Shown here: positions 1-6,797 of the stretch, in pieces
How the letters are laid out: every line of letters begins with the position of its first letter
How positions within the stretch are numbered: position 1 is the stretch's first letter
From: Candidatus Shapirobacteria bacterium
GTDB taxonomy: Bacteria > Patescibacteriota > Microgenomatia > UBA12405
Length of the DNA stretch: 34,003 nucleotides
Direction of reading: 5' to 3'
Assembly (NCBI GenBank): GCA_017991615.1
Contig: JAGOQF010000008.1
Coordinates: 1-34,003 of the forward strand
Notes under the pieces: generated by a model
Database searches by the model: none
What the model was told of the DNA's origin: nothing
Seen by the model: the letters and a program-made list of their open reading frames with translations, nothing else
Made by a program: the position numbers and the translations under genes

Positions 1-80
1 GTTTAACATCTTGGCTAATTCTTGGTGTCTAGAGTTAGTTGGTGGCTTTTTTGCCATATTTTTAAATCTTTAAAATTCAT
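1..80 (-). pseudogene. Broken 5' end of a four-helix-bundle (S23/IVS-type) protein gene
   Basis: Reading the minus strand from the ATG at 78-80 gives MNFKDLKIWQKSHQLTLD, then T-K-N, a TAG stop (15-17), P-R-C and a TAA stop. The first 18 residues closely resemble the conserved N-terminus of the four-helix-bundle family first known from 23S rRNA intervening sequences (F-x-D-L-x-V/I-W-Q-K-x-H-x-L-x-L). Family members usually continue roughly IYK-x-TK-x-FP, so here a short stretch seems lost and the TAG sits where Phe is expected before Pro. I infer a decayed copy rather than a working gene. A second ATG in another frame (55-57) opens a short reading frame running off the window edge (starts MAKKPPTNSRHQ); it resembles nothing I know and is probably spurious. 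The rest of the locus lies outside the window. Confidence 0.5.
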
Positions 81-100
81 TTTATTTTTTTTCTAAAGCT

Positions 101-910
101 CTATATATTGTCGGCGAAGACTTTTTCCCGAGATTTAAAATAAGAAAAACCGATAAACAAGGTAATCAAAGAAACTATGAGAGCAATACTTAAGCTGAGA
201 TAATTAGGATTGCCGCCGCCTAGAATGGTTTGACGGTAAGCATTGATAATAACTGCCATAGGATTGAGTTGAAAGATGAAACGGTATTGTTCAGGAACCA
301 TTTCCATGGGATAGATAACCGGAGTAAGATACATCCAAAGAGTTAGAATTAAACTTAAGAGATACTGGATGTCGCGGTAAAGAAGATTGGCGGCAGAAAA
401 GAATAAAGCCAGACCTAAGGTAAAAATTTGTTGAATCAAAAAGATGGGAATGATCCACAAGACATTTAGATTGATACTGAGGCGATAGATAATTATATAA
501 ATAATCAAAATTAGGCTGGCAAAGAGAAAATCAACGATTTTGGCGAGAATAGTGGCAATAACTAAAATAGTTCTGGGAAAATAGACTTTAGTGATCAAGG
601 AGCTGGAGTTGACCAGGGAGGAAGCAGAAGCATTAAGGGAGGTGGCAAACAAATTCCAAGGAAGCAGGGCGGTAAAAAGAAAAATTGAATAAGGGATATT
701 AGCGCTGGAATTGGTAGGAATGCGCAGGATTAGGGAAAAAGCAAAGCTCATAACGATCATTTGAGCTAGAGGGTTTAAAATTACCCAAAAATAGCCAAGA
801 ATCGATTGTTTATAACGGGCTTTAATTTCTCTGGCAACCATTTGCCAAAGGAGTTCGCGCCAACGGTAGACAGAGCGGACTTCTTTTATTAGAAGTGAAA
901 ACATAATCAT
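101..910 (-). CDS. ABC-2 type polysaccharide/teichoic acid export permease (Wzm/TagG family)
   Basis: Membrane subunit of an ABC exporter that moves lipid-linked polysaccharide across the cytoplasmic membrane. The 269-residue length is typical. A cytoplasmic amphipathic N-terminus (residues ~15-35, with W-x-M-V-A-R-E-I-K-A-R-Y-K-Q-S-x-L-G) precedes about six hydrophobic segments, and the C-terminal half holds the family-like L-N-P-M-A-V-I-I-N-A-Y-R element near residue 220. The first ATG is 908-910; a second in-frame ATG at 902-904 (M3) is equally plausible. It is divergent from the YvcK-like gene across 32 bp. The ATPase partner (Wzt/TagH) usually encoded next to it is not in the window; a decayed four-helix-bundle gene follows instead. 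Family assignment is firm; the exported substrate is unknown. Confidence 0.88.
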   Translation of the reverse strand: MIMFSLLIKEVRSVYRWRELLWQMVAREIKARYKQSILGYFWVILNPLAQMIVMSFAFSLILRIPTNSSANIPYSIFLFTALLPWNLFATSLNASASSLVNSSSLITKVYFPRTILVIATILAKIVDFLFASLILIIYIIIYRLSINLNVLWIIPIFLIQQIFTLGLALFFSAANLLYRDIQYLLSLILTLWMYLTPVIYPMEMVPEQYRFIFQLNPMAVIINAYRQTILGGGNPNYLSLSIALIVSLITLFIGFSYFKSREKVFADNI

Positions 911-930
911 AGTTTACCATTTGAGTAGGA

Positions 931-936
931 TATAAT
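931..936 (+). promoter_or_regulatory. Perfect -10 hexamer six bases before a GTG start
   Basis: TATAAT occupies 931-936 in the 32-bp divergent gap and ends six bases before the GTG at 943. A transcript starting the usual ~7 bases downstream would begin at or next to the start codon, giving a leaderless mRNA. I see no convincing -35 box at 16-18 bp and no Shine-Dalgarno sequence. Confidence 0.5.
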
Positions 937-942
937 GGTTCT

Positions 943-1917
943 GTGAATAAGAATATTAGGATTTGCACTATTGGCGGTGGCACAGCCATGCCGATTATAA
1001 ACAAATCTTTGGTAAAGTCCGGATTTGAACATGTTGACTCGATAGTGACAACTTTTGACAGTGGTGGTGATACTGGTAGGATTCGGACTGATGAAAGGGG
1101 GCAGGTGTTGGCATTTTCTGATTATTGGCGATCATTAATTTCTTTATGGGATGATGGTAATCAAAGGGAAATTTGGGAGGAGATGTTGAGATATAGAGAT
1201 GGTCGGGGTAGAAATTTTGGTAACATTTTTTTTCAATTTTTATCGGAGAAGAAGGGTAATCTAGGTGAAGTGGATGAACTTTTTTCTCGATTGACCGGGG
1301 CGAGGTTGAAAGGTAAAGTGGTTCCGGTAACGTTGGAAGTAGCTAATGTGTGTCAGAAAACTATCAGTGGTAAGGAATATAAGGGAGAGAATTTTGTGGA
1401 TGAGTTAAGGATGTCTGATGATAGGATTAAAAAAATATGGCTGGAACCAAAGGTAAAAGCCAATAAAAAGGCTATAGAGGCACTGGATAAGGCTGAGGTG
1501 ATTATTATTGGACCAGGGACGACGTATGGATCGGTATTACCAAATTTTTTACCACAAGGGATGGTGGAGGCTTATAAACAAACAACAGCAAAAAAAATTT
1601 TTATAGTAAACATATTTTCGCCGGCAAATGAAGTTAAAAGGCCATCACAATTAGCTTATAAAAAAATATTTAGTCGGTATTTAAAAACAGACTCCCCTTT
1701 TGATATGATGGTAATGGCGGATTTGACAGTCTTGGATGAGAAAAAATTAAAGTTGGCGATGAAATATTATAAATTGGAGCATGCCAGATTGGTAAAATAT
1801 GAAAAAACAACAGATGATGTAGTAGTGGCGGATATTGCCGTAATTGAGGAAAAAAATGTCAGATTGAGGCATAGTGAAGAAAAATTGGGTAAATTTTTTG
1901 AGGAACTTAAAATATAA
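943..1917 (+). CDS. YvcK/CofD-like protein (gluconeogenesis factor family)
   Basis: Member of the Rossmann-like CofD/YvcK superfamily. YvcK proteins bind UDP-GlcNAc and influence cell-wall precursor supply and cell shape; they are not the F420 enzyme CofD. Visible motifs: the N-terminal nucleotide loop GGGT (residues 11-14), D-S-G-G-D-T-G-R-I-R (39-48, matching the D-D-G-G-S-T/S-G-R-L-R of YvcK), G-R-N-F-G-N (89-94, equivalent to G-H-x-L-G-N) and G-P-G-T-T-Y-G-S-V-L-P-N (190-201). At 324 aa it is a normal length. The start is GTG at 943, since the next in-frame Met would remove the GGGT loop. It runs alone with the TMTC-like gene 16 bp downstream, and that pairing suggests envelope work. Whether this divergent clade shares YvcK's exact role is inference. 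Confidence 0.82.
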   Translation: MNKNIRICTIGGGTAMPIINKSLVKSGFEHVDSIVTTFDSGGDTGRIRTDERGQVLAFSDYWRSLISLWDDGNQREIWEEMLRYRDGRGRNFGNIFFQFLSEKKGNLGEVDELFSRLTGARLKGKVVPVTLEVANVCQKTISGKEYKGENFVDELRMSDDRIKKIWLEPKVKANKKAIEALDKAEVIIIGPGTTYGSVLPNFLPQGMVEAYKQTTAKKIFIVNIFSPANEVKRPSQLAYKKIFSRYLKTDSPFDMMVMADLTVLDEKKLKLAMKYYKLEHARLVKYEKTTDDVVVADIAVIEEKNVRLRHSEEKLGKFFEELKI

Positions 1918-1922
1918 ACTGA

Positions 1923-1928
1923 TAAAAT
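1923..1928 (+). promoter_or_regulatory. Putative -10 element five bases before an ATG
   Basis: TAAAAT at 1923-1928 lies five bases before the ATG at 1934, inside the 16-bp gap after the YvcK-like gene. A TTGAGG at 1898-1903 could be a weak -35 box with a long 19-bp spacer. The AT-rich context raises the chance of coincidence. Confidence 0.35.
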
Positions 1929-1933
1929 AAGCT

Positions 1934-3637
1934 ATGTCACAAAAGAAACAACGTTTAAAAAGGAAGTTGTTGGAAACCTCGGTAGAAAAAAAACCGGAAG
2001 TAAAATTTGAGGGAATATGGCGGGTAATATTTAAGAATTGGAAATTTTTACTGATTTTGATTTTAGGAACAACAGCGTTGTATTTTAATTCACTAAACGG
2101 AGCCTTTGTATCGGATGACTATGCCACAATTCCCCATAATCCGAAAATAATGGATTTTAGACATGGATTGTCGGGGTGGATGGGTGGATTGATTAATTGG
2201 GGAACAGCAGTGGTGTTTGGAATAGAAAATCCCCTTCCCTACCATATAATCAGTTTGTTATTTTATTTGGGAACGATAGTATTGGTGTTTGTATTGACAG
2301 AAGTTTTGTTTGATGATGAGAGAATTTCATATATAACTTCGATTTTGTTTGCGGTGATGCCGGTACATGTGGAATCGGTGTCATGGATTTCGGGAAAGCC
2401 ATATTTATTGAATGCGTTTTTTGTATTGATATCTTTTATATTGTTTATTTGTTTTTCAAAAACTGAAGAAAAAAAATATTTATGGCAATTTTTGATATCT
2501 TTATTGTTTAGTTTTGCGGCAGAAAGGGTGAGATTTTTGGCGTTGATATTTTTGATACTGATTTATTGGGTTAGTTTTGAACATGCACTTAAAGATAAAT
2601 TGAGTTTGAAGAAGTTGATTTTGTGGTTGGGGTTGGCAACGACAATAACATTAATAACACTTTGGCCGCAAATAATGAACAGGATTAATACGGTGAATTC
2701 GGGAACTAATGCTTCTGGGAGTGTATTTAGTAATCCTTTTTATCAGTATCCAACTTCGATGGCAAAATATTTGCAATTGCTGGTATTTCCGGTGGATTTG
2801 ACTCTTTATCATACGATGTATACTTTTCCGGTATGGTTTAACTGGTTGATTTTGCTGGTGTATATAGCTTGTTTGGTTTGGTTTTGGTTTAAAAATAAAA
2901 AGTATTTTTTTGCGTTGGCATTTATATTTGCGGCGACGGCACCGTCGATGGCACCAGTTAAGGTTAGTTGGATGGTGGCGGAAAGATATTTGTTTTTAGG
3001 GTCGGTAGGGATGGCAATGTTGGGAGGGTTGTTAATTAAAAAAATTTGGAGCAAAAAAGTAGCAACTGTTTTATTGATGACATTTTTGGTATCGGTGTAT
3101 TCAATTAGGGTTTACCAACGGAATATAGATTGGCAAACGAATCATAATTTATGGGTAAATACTTGTTGGGTGTCACCGAACAGTCACAATGCTTGGAATA
3201 ATATTGGCGATGACTATGATAAGTTGAATGATCCGGAAAACGCGATCAAGGCTTTTGCTCAATCTTATGCGGTTAAGACTAATTATGCTGATGCTTATCA
3301 TAATCAAGCAAACATATTTTTTAAGATGGGACGGTTGGATTTGGCGCGGGCAACATACGAAAAAGGGTTGAGTATCAATCCGACAATGTATGCCAGTTAT
3401 ATTGCTTTGATACAAATAGATGTGCAGGAGAAAAATGTGGCGGTCTTAGAGAATGATTTAAAAAGATTGCAGGCGTTGAAACCAAATGATTTGCAGGTGA
3501 TTTATCTTACAGCTCAAGCGTATGTTCAGGTAGGAAAAATTGACGAGGCAAAAAAAATAGCAGAGATGATGTATAAACAGTTTCCGGCGATACCAGAGAT
3601 AAAAGCATTGTATGAGCAGGTGAGTAAATTAAATTAG
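1934..3637 (+). CDS. TMTC-like GT-C membrane protein with C-terminal TPR repeats
   Basis: Polytopic membrane protein resembling TMTC/PMT-type O-glycosyltransferases, which transfer sugars from polyprenyl phosphate to proteins outside the membrane. After a basic N-terminus (1-33) and a first membrane span (~37-52), the first outer loop carries V-S-D-D-Y-A-T-I (D61, D62), the acidic pair expected of GT-C catalytic loops. Then comes the TMTC-typical P-V-H-V-E-S-V-S-W-I-S-G-K-x-Y-L-L (143-159). About ten membrane segments follow to ~400. Residues ~415-567 are TPR-like helical repeats (A-W-N-N-I-G-D-D-Y, A-Y-H-N-Q-A-N-I-F-F-K-M-G-R-L-D-L-A, Q-A-Y-V-Q-V-G-K-I-D-E-A). It could act on surface proteins, with the TPRs as acceptor-binding arm. 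The stop TAG (3635-3637) overlaps the TAA of the convergent GT4 gene. Confidence 0.75.
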   Translation: MSQKKQRLKRKLLETSVEKKPEVKFEGIWRVIFKNWKFLLILILGTTALYFNSLNGAFVSDDYATIPHNPKIMDFRHGLSGWMGGLINWGTAVVFGIENPLPYHIISLLFYLGTIVLVFVLTEVLFDDERISYITSILFAVMPVHVESVSWISGKPYLLNAFFVLISFILFICFSKTEEKKYLWQFLISLLFSFAAERVRFLALIFLILIYWVSFEHALKDKLSLKKLILWLGLATTITLITLWPQIMNRINTVNSGTNASGSVFSNPFYQYPTSMAKYLQLLVFPVDLTLYHTMYTFPVWFNWLILLVYIACLVWFWFKNKKYFFALAFIFAATAPSMAPVKVSWMVAERYLFLGSVGMAMLGGLLIKKIWSKKVATVLLMTFLVSVYSIRVYQRNIDWQTNHNLWVNTCWVSPNSHNAWNNIGDDYDKLNDPENAIKAFAQSYAVKTNYADAYHNQANIFFKMGRLDLARATYEKGLSINPTMYASYIALIQIDVQEKNVAVLENDLKRLQALKPNDLQVIYLTAQAYVQVGKIDEAKKIAEMMYKQFPAIPEIKALYEQVSKLN

Positions 3638-4785
3638 TTTGGTTGGAGTTGAGAAAGGATGTTAAATTCTGTAAGGGCAACTTTACGCCAAGAAAATTGA
3701 CGGATAAACTTTGTATTATCTTGACCGAGGCGTTGAGCTGTTTTGGGCTTATCAAGTAGTTTAATTATTTGGTGAGAAAATTTTGAATAATTATTCAAAG
3801 GTGCGGTGAAAATATGTTGTTGATAGATAGATTTTAGGTTTTTAAGGTTCCAACAGACAACTGGTAGTTGATGAAACATGGCTTCAGCAATGGCAATTCC
3901 CCAACCTTCTTCGTGTGAAGGAGTGATAAATATTTGAGAAGAACTTAAAATATGTTTCATTTTTTGGTCGTCTAGATATCCCAAGACATCGATATTTTGT
4001 TGAAGGTGATTATTTTTGATTTGAGATTTGAGAGAGGAGATATTGTCTGGGTTGCTGCTACTGCCAATTAGAGCAAGTTTGGCTTGAGGGTAAATTTGAC
4101 AGACTCGGCGCCAAATAGGAACAAAATCGTTTAATCCTTTGGAATGATCAAGTCGACCAACACAGACAGCTTGATATTTAATTGGATTTTTGGTTACTTT
4201 ATTTAAATTAATACCATTTGAAGATAAAAATATTTTTTTAGGATCAAAATGATATTGTTTAATTAGTTTTTGTTTGACCAGCGGGTTGATAACAATAATT
4301 AAATGGGCGTTTTTGATTAATCTCAGAGAAAATTGTTGGAGATAGAAACCAAAAAAATTATTGAAAAAACTTCCTGGTCGTTTTTTCCAATCGGGATAGA
4401 GATGGTGGATAATTTGAACCCAATGATTGTGTTTTCGATTTAAAAAGGCGGGGATGGTTTCCCAAAAAAGATCAGAGGTGGAATAAATAAGATAATTTTT
4501 CGGTTTGAGGATGAATAACAGTTTAAAAATATTTATAAGGGCGATGAAGCTGGTAGAAAGATTAGTGTCTGATTTTTGGGAGTTAATTTTTGTAAAATTG
4601 AATTTAATTTTGTTTTGTTTGAGTTTTTTGGCAATGTTAGTAGTACCAATTAGAGTTAAATCAAACTTTGATGAAGGAATATTTTTAAGAATATTGATGA
4701 AACGAACGTCACTACCACTGATACCATGGTTGGATTTGGTGGGTGGTATTAGTCCAAAAATCAGTAATTTCAATTTAGAATTCAT
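3634..4785 (-). CDS. GT4 family glycosyltransferase
   Basis: GT-B fold retaining glycosyltransferase acting in the cytoplasm on a nucleotide-sugar donor. The N-terminal domain starts K-L-L-I-F-G-L-I-P-P and has the G-x-S-G-S-D-V-R-F acceptor-side loop (residues 21-29). The C-terminal domain shows G-R-L-D-H-S-K-G (210-217) and the donor-binding EX7E element in H-E-E-G-W-G-I-A-I-A-E-A-M (291-303, E293 and E301). The 383 aa length is normal. It is the last gene of the minus-strand block, starting six bases after the stop of the preceding GT2. A TATAAT in that junction could give it its own promoter. Sugar and linkage cannot be read from the sequence. Confidence 0.85.
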   Translation of the reverse strand: MNSKLKLLIFGLIPPTKSNHGISGSDVRFINILKNIPSSKFDLTLIGTTNIAKKLKQNKIKFNFTKINSQKSDTNLSTSFIALINIFKLLFILKPKNYLIYSTSDLFWETIPAFLNRKHNHWVQIIHHLYPDWKKRPGSFFNNFFGFYLQQFSLRLIKNAHLIIVINPLVKQKLIKQYHFDPKKIFLSSNGINLNKVTKNPIKYQAVCVGRLDHSKGLNDFVPIWRRVCQIYPQAKLALIGSSSNPDNISSLKSQIKNNHLQQNIDVLGYLDDQKMKHILSSSQIFITPSHEEGWGIAIAEAMFHQLPVVCWNLKNLKSIYQQHIFTAPLNNYSKFSHQIIKLLDKPKTAQRLGQDNTKFIRQFSWRKVALTEFNILSQLQPN

Positions 4786-4790
4786 TTTAG

Positions 4791-4796
4791 ATTATA
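4791..4796 (-). promoter_or_regulatory. Perfect -10 hexamer five bases before an ATG
   Basis: On the minus strand TATAAT (4796 to 4791) ends five bases before the ATG at 4785. The hexamer also contains the TAA stop of the upstream GT2 gene (4792-4794). The spacing matches the plus-strand sites at 931 and 1923, suggesting an internal leaderless promoter for the terminal GT4 gene. No clear -35 box is seen. Confidence 0.4.
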
Positions 4797-5793
4797 TTTT
4801 GTAGGTAAAATTGATTTTTTTAATAAATTTAGAATTGATTTTGTTTTTGTACCAATCAACTAGAGGAATTAAAATTTGGGCAGGAATGATGAGAGTCCCT
4901 AAAGAAAAAAAATAAAATTGGGGAGAAAATAAATTTTGGGGACGGAATTTGATTAGATAAAGGATTTCTCTAAAAAGATTTTTAAGAGTGGAATAATTTT
5001 TGATTTGAACTAAGCCAATATAATTTTTGGCAATAAAATTGGAGATTAAAGAATGTTTTATTTTTTGATATTTAGGTTTATCAAAAATATAATTGACCAT
5101 TTCAACCCAACTTAAAAGTGGAGATTTTTGATAAATTGAAGACAAAAAGCGAGTTTGACTACTAGCGATACGAACGGCAATAGTGTAATTTTTGAGGAAA
5201 ACAATGGGGTGATTTTTAAAAATGGAAGCGAAGGGATAAATATGACAAGGAAAAATGTCAGGGTGAAAGGAAACTTTCATAAATTTTTTTCTAAAGGCCA
5301 AACCAGAAAGTTGGTCAAGAGTCTCAAAAACTTTGATAACTGTTGAAGGCGAATCGGTAATTTTGACAATAGTATCTTTTTGGGAGTCTAATTGATGTTT
5401 GGTTCTAACGGGCAGATTGATTTCTTTATCAAACCAAAAATAGGGACGAGTGACGGCACCAATATCAGGTGATAAATTAAAGGCTTGAATAGTTTCTTTG
5501 AGAGCATCTTTAGCCATAATATCGTCTTGACCCATGAGGTAAATATATTTAGCAGTGGCATAACTGCTGGCTCGTTTTAAATTTAGAGAATAACCTAAAT
5601 TATTTGAATGGGAATAAATTTTTATTTTGGGATGATGAAGTTGACGGATAAGTTTGAGGGTATTGTCGGTGGAAGCATCGTCGCAGACGATAATTTGAAA
5701 GTTTTTATATGTTTGATTTAAGATACTTTTGATGGTGGGTAAAATATATTTAGCCCCATTGTAAGTAGGGATTAAAATGTCTATTGTTGCCAT
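4792..5793 (-). CDS. GT2 family glycosyltransferase with C-terminal membrane segment
   Basis: GT-A fold inverting transferase. It opens with I-D-I-L-I-P-T-Y-N-G, followed by the nucleotide-binding C-D-D-A-S-T-D (37-43) and the metal-site motif as Q-D-D (89-91), a common GT2 variant of D-x-D. N-x-x-N-L-G-Y-S-L-N-L (64-72 region) is also family-typical. A hydrophobic stretch at roughly 295-318 should anchor it to the membrane, next to lipid-linked acceptors. The start ATG lies inside the 3' end of the upstream GT2 (13-bp overlap), so translation is probably coupled. Specificity is not predictable. Confidence 0.85.
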   Translation of the reverse strand: MATIDILIPTYNGAKYILPTIKSILNQTYKNFQIIVCDDASTDNTLKLIRQLHHPKIKIYSHSNNLGYSLNLKRASSYATAKYIYLMGQDDIMAKDALKETIQAFNLSPDIGAVTRPYFWFDKEINLPVRTKHQLDSQKDTIVKITDSPSTVIKVFETLDQLSGLAFRKKFMKVSFHPDIFPCHIYPFASIFKNHPIVFLKNYTIAVRIASSQTRFLSSIYQKSPLLSWVEMVNYIFDKPKYQKIKHSLISNFIAKNYIGLVQIKNYSTLKNLFREILYLIKFRPQNLFSPQFYFFSLGTLIIPAQILIPLVDWYKNKINSKFIKKINFTYKI

Positions 5794-6797
5794 TGATTAC
5801 GATCTAAACCTTTTAATAAGCCTAATTTTTGTTTGAGAGTTGAAGTGGAATAGATAAAAAGAGTAATGAAACAAGCAAAAGGGTGAAAAAACCAAGCAGG
5901 ATCGGGAGTATGAATAAAACCAATAAACATATCGATAAACATGGGGAGGATTAAAAGAGTGTAAAGGATAAATTTGAGACTGGATTTTTGATTGGTTTGA
6001 GACCAATTAAAATGACGTAGTTTTTGATAAGAAAAATAATCAACAATTCGACGGCGTTGTTTTTTGATAAATTTTTTAACAGATGATTCACAAAAAGTAT
6101 GAATAATCCCCTGTTTGGTTTTGGCAAAAAAAATTGATCTTTTGGAGGATTGTAAGTGGCGGGAAATTATATCGATATCAAAAAAATAATCGGTATCTAA
6201 AAACGGTTTTAAAAAAGAGTGTCGAAAAATAGTGCCGTTGGCGCCAATAGTTGGGATTGGTTTTTGGGGTTGTAATTTGATTTTTATATATTTTTCTTTA
6301 TCGATTTGATCGATTTTTAGCCCAGTCCAGCGATAATTAATATGATTTTGACGGTCATAAACACCGGTAACAAAAGCATAAGGATCGTTAGCACCAATGA
6401 GAGCAGAATAACGCTCAATAAAACCAGCATTGGGTCGATAAGTAAAAGAGATTGGTTCGGTGCCAACTAGTTTTGGGTTGGATTCTAAAATATCAATGTT
6501 GTTTTGAAGCCAATCTTTGGTGGGGAGAATGTTGTCAGAATCGATTAGGGCAACATATTTAGTGGAGGTTTTTTTGAGAGCCACCATTTTGCCGGCTTCA
6601 GCAGTTTTGAGAGGATTTTTGATAACTTTGCAGTTATATTTTCGGGCGATTTGTAAAGTTTTGTCGGTTGAACCACCATCGGCAATAATTATTTGATATT
6701 TTTTAAAAGTTTGTTTTTTGATTGATTTAAGACAAGCAGACAAAACTTTTTGAGCATTGAGAGTGGGAATAATGATGGAAAGTTTAGGAAAAGTCAT
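5781..6797 (-). CDS. GT2 family glycosyltransferase with C-terminal membrane hairpin
   Basis: GT-A fold enzyme of 338 aa. Motifs: L-S-I-I-I-P-T-L-N-A (6-15), A-D-G-G-S-T-D (39-45), the metal-binding D-S-D (86-88) and an acceptor-side G-A-N-G-T-I-F-R element near residue 196. The last ~70 residues contain two hydrophobic segments (about 275-315), suggesting it works on a membrane-bound lipid acceptor. The start ATG at 6795-6797 overlaps the end of the radical SAM gene by 14 bp, and its own end overlaps the next GT2 by 13 bp, so it is translationally embedded in the block. No recognisable Shine-Dalgarno precedes it. Confidence 0.85.
   Translation of the reverse strand: MTFPKLSIIIPTLNAQKVLSACLKSIKKQTFKKYQIIIADGGSTDKTLQIARKYNCKVIKNPLKTAEAGKMVALKKTSTKYVALIDSDNILPTKDWLQNNIDILESNPKLVGTEPISFTYRPNAGFIERYSALIGANDPYAFVTGVYDRQNHINYRWTGLKIDQIDKEKYIKIKLQPQKPIPTIGANGTIFRHSFLKPFLDTDYFFDIDIISRHLQSSKRSIFFAKTKQGIIHTFCESSVKKFIKKQRRRIVDYFSYQKLRHFNWSQTNQKSSLKFILYTLLILPMFIDMFIGFIHTPDPAWFFHPFACFITLFIYSTSTLKQKLGLLKGLDRNQWQQ

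Noticed and set aside
81-100. Possible terminator after the ABC permease gene
   Set aside because: There is an A-rich run on the minus strand but no stable inverted repeat before a T-run in the transcript sense.
943-1917. CofD (F420 biosynthesis 2-phospho-L-lactate transferase)
   Set aside because: The GGGT loop and the D-S-G-G-D-T-G-R-I-R motif match the YvcK branch, and no other F420 gene is nearby.
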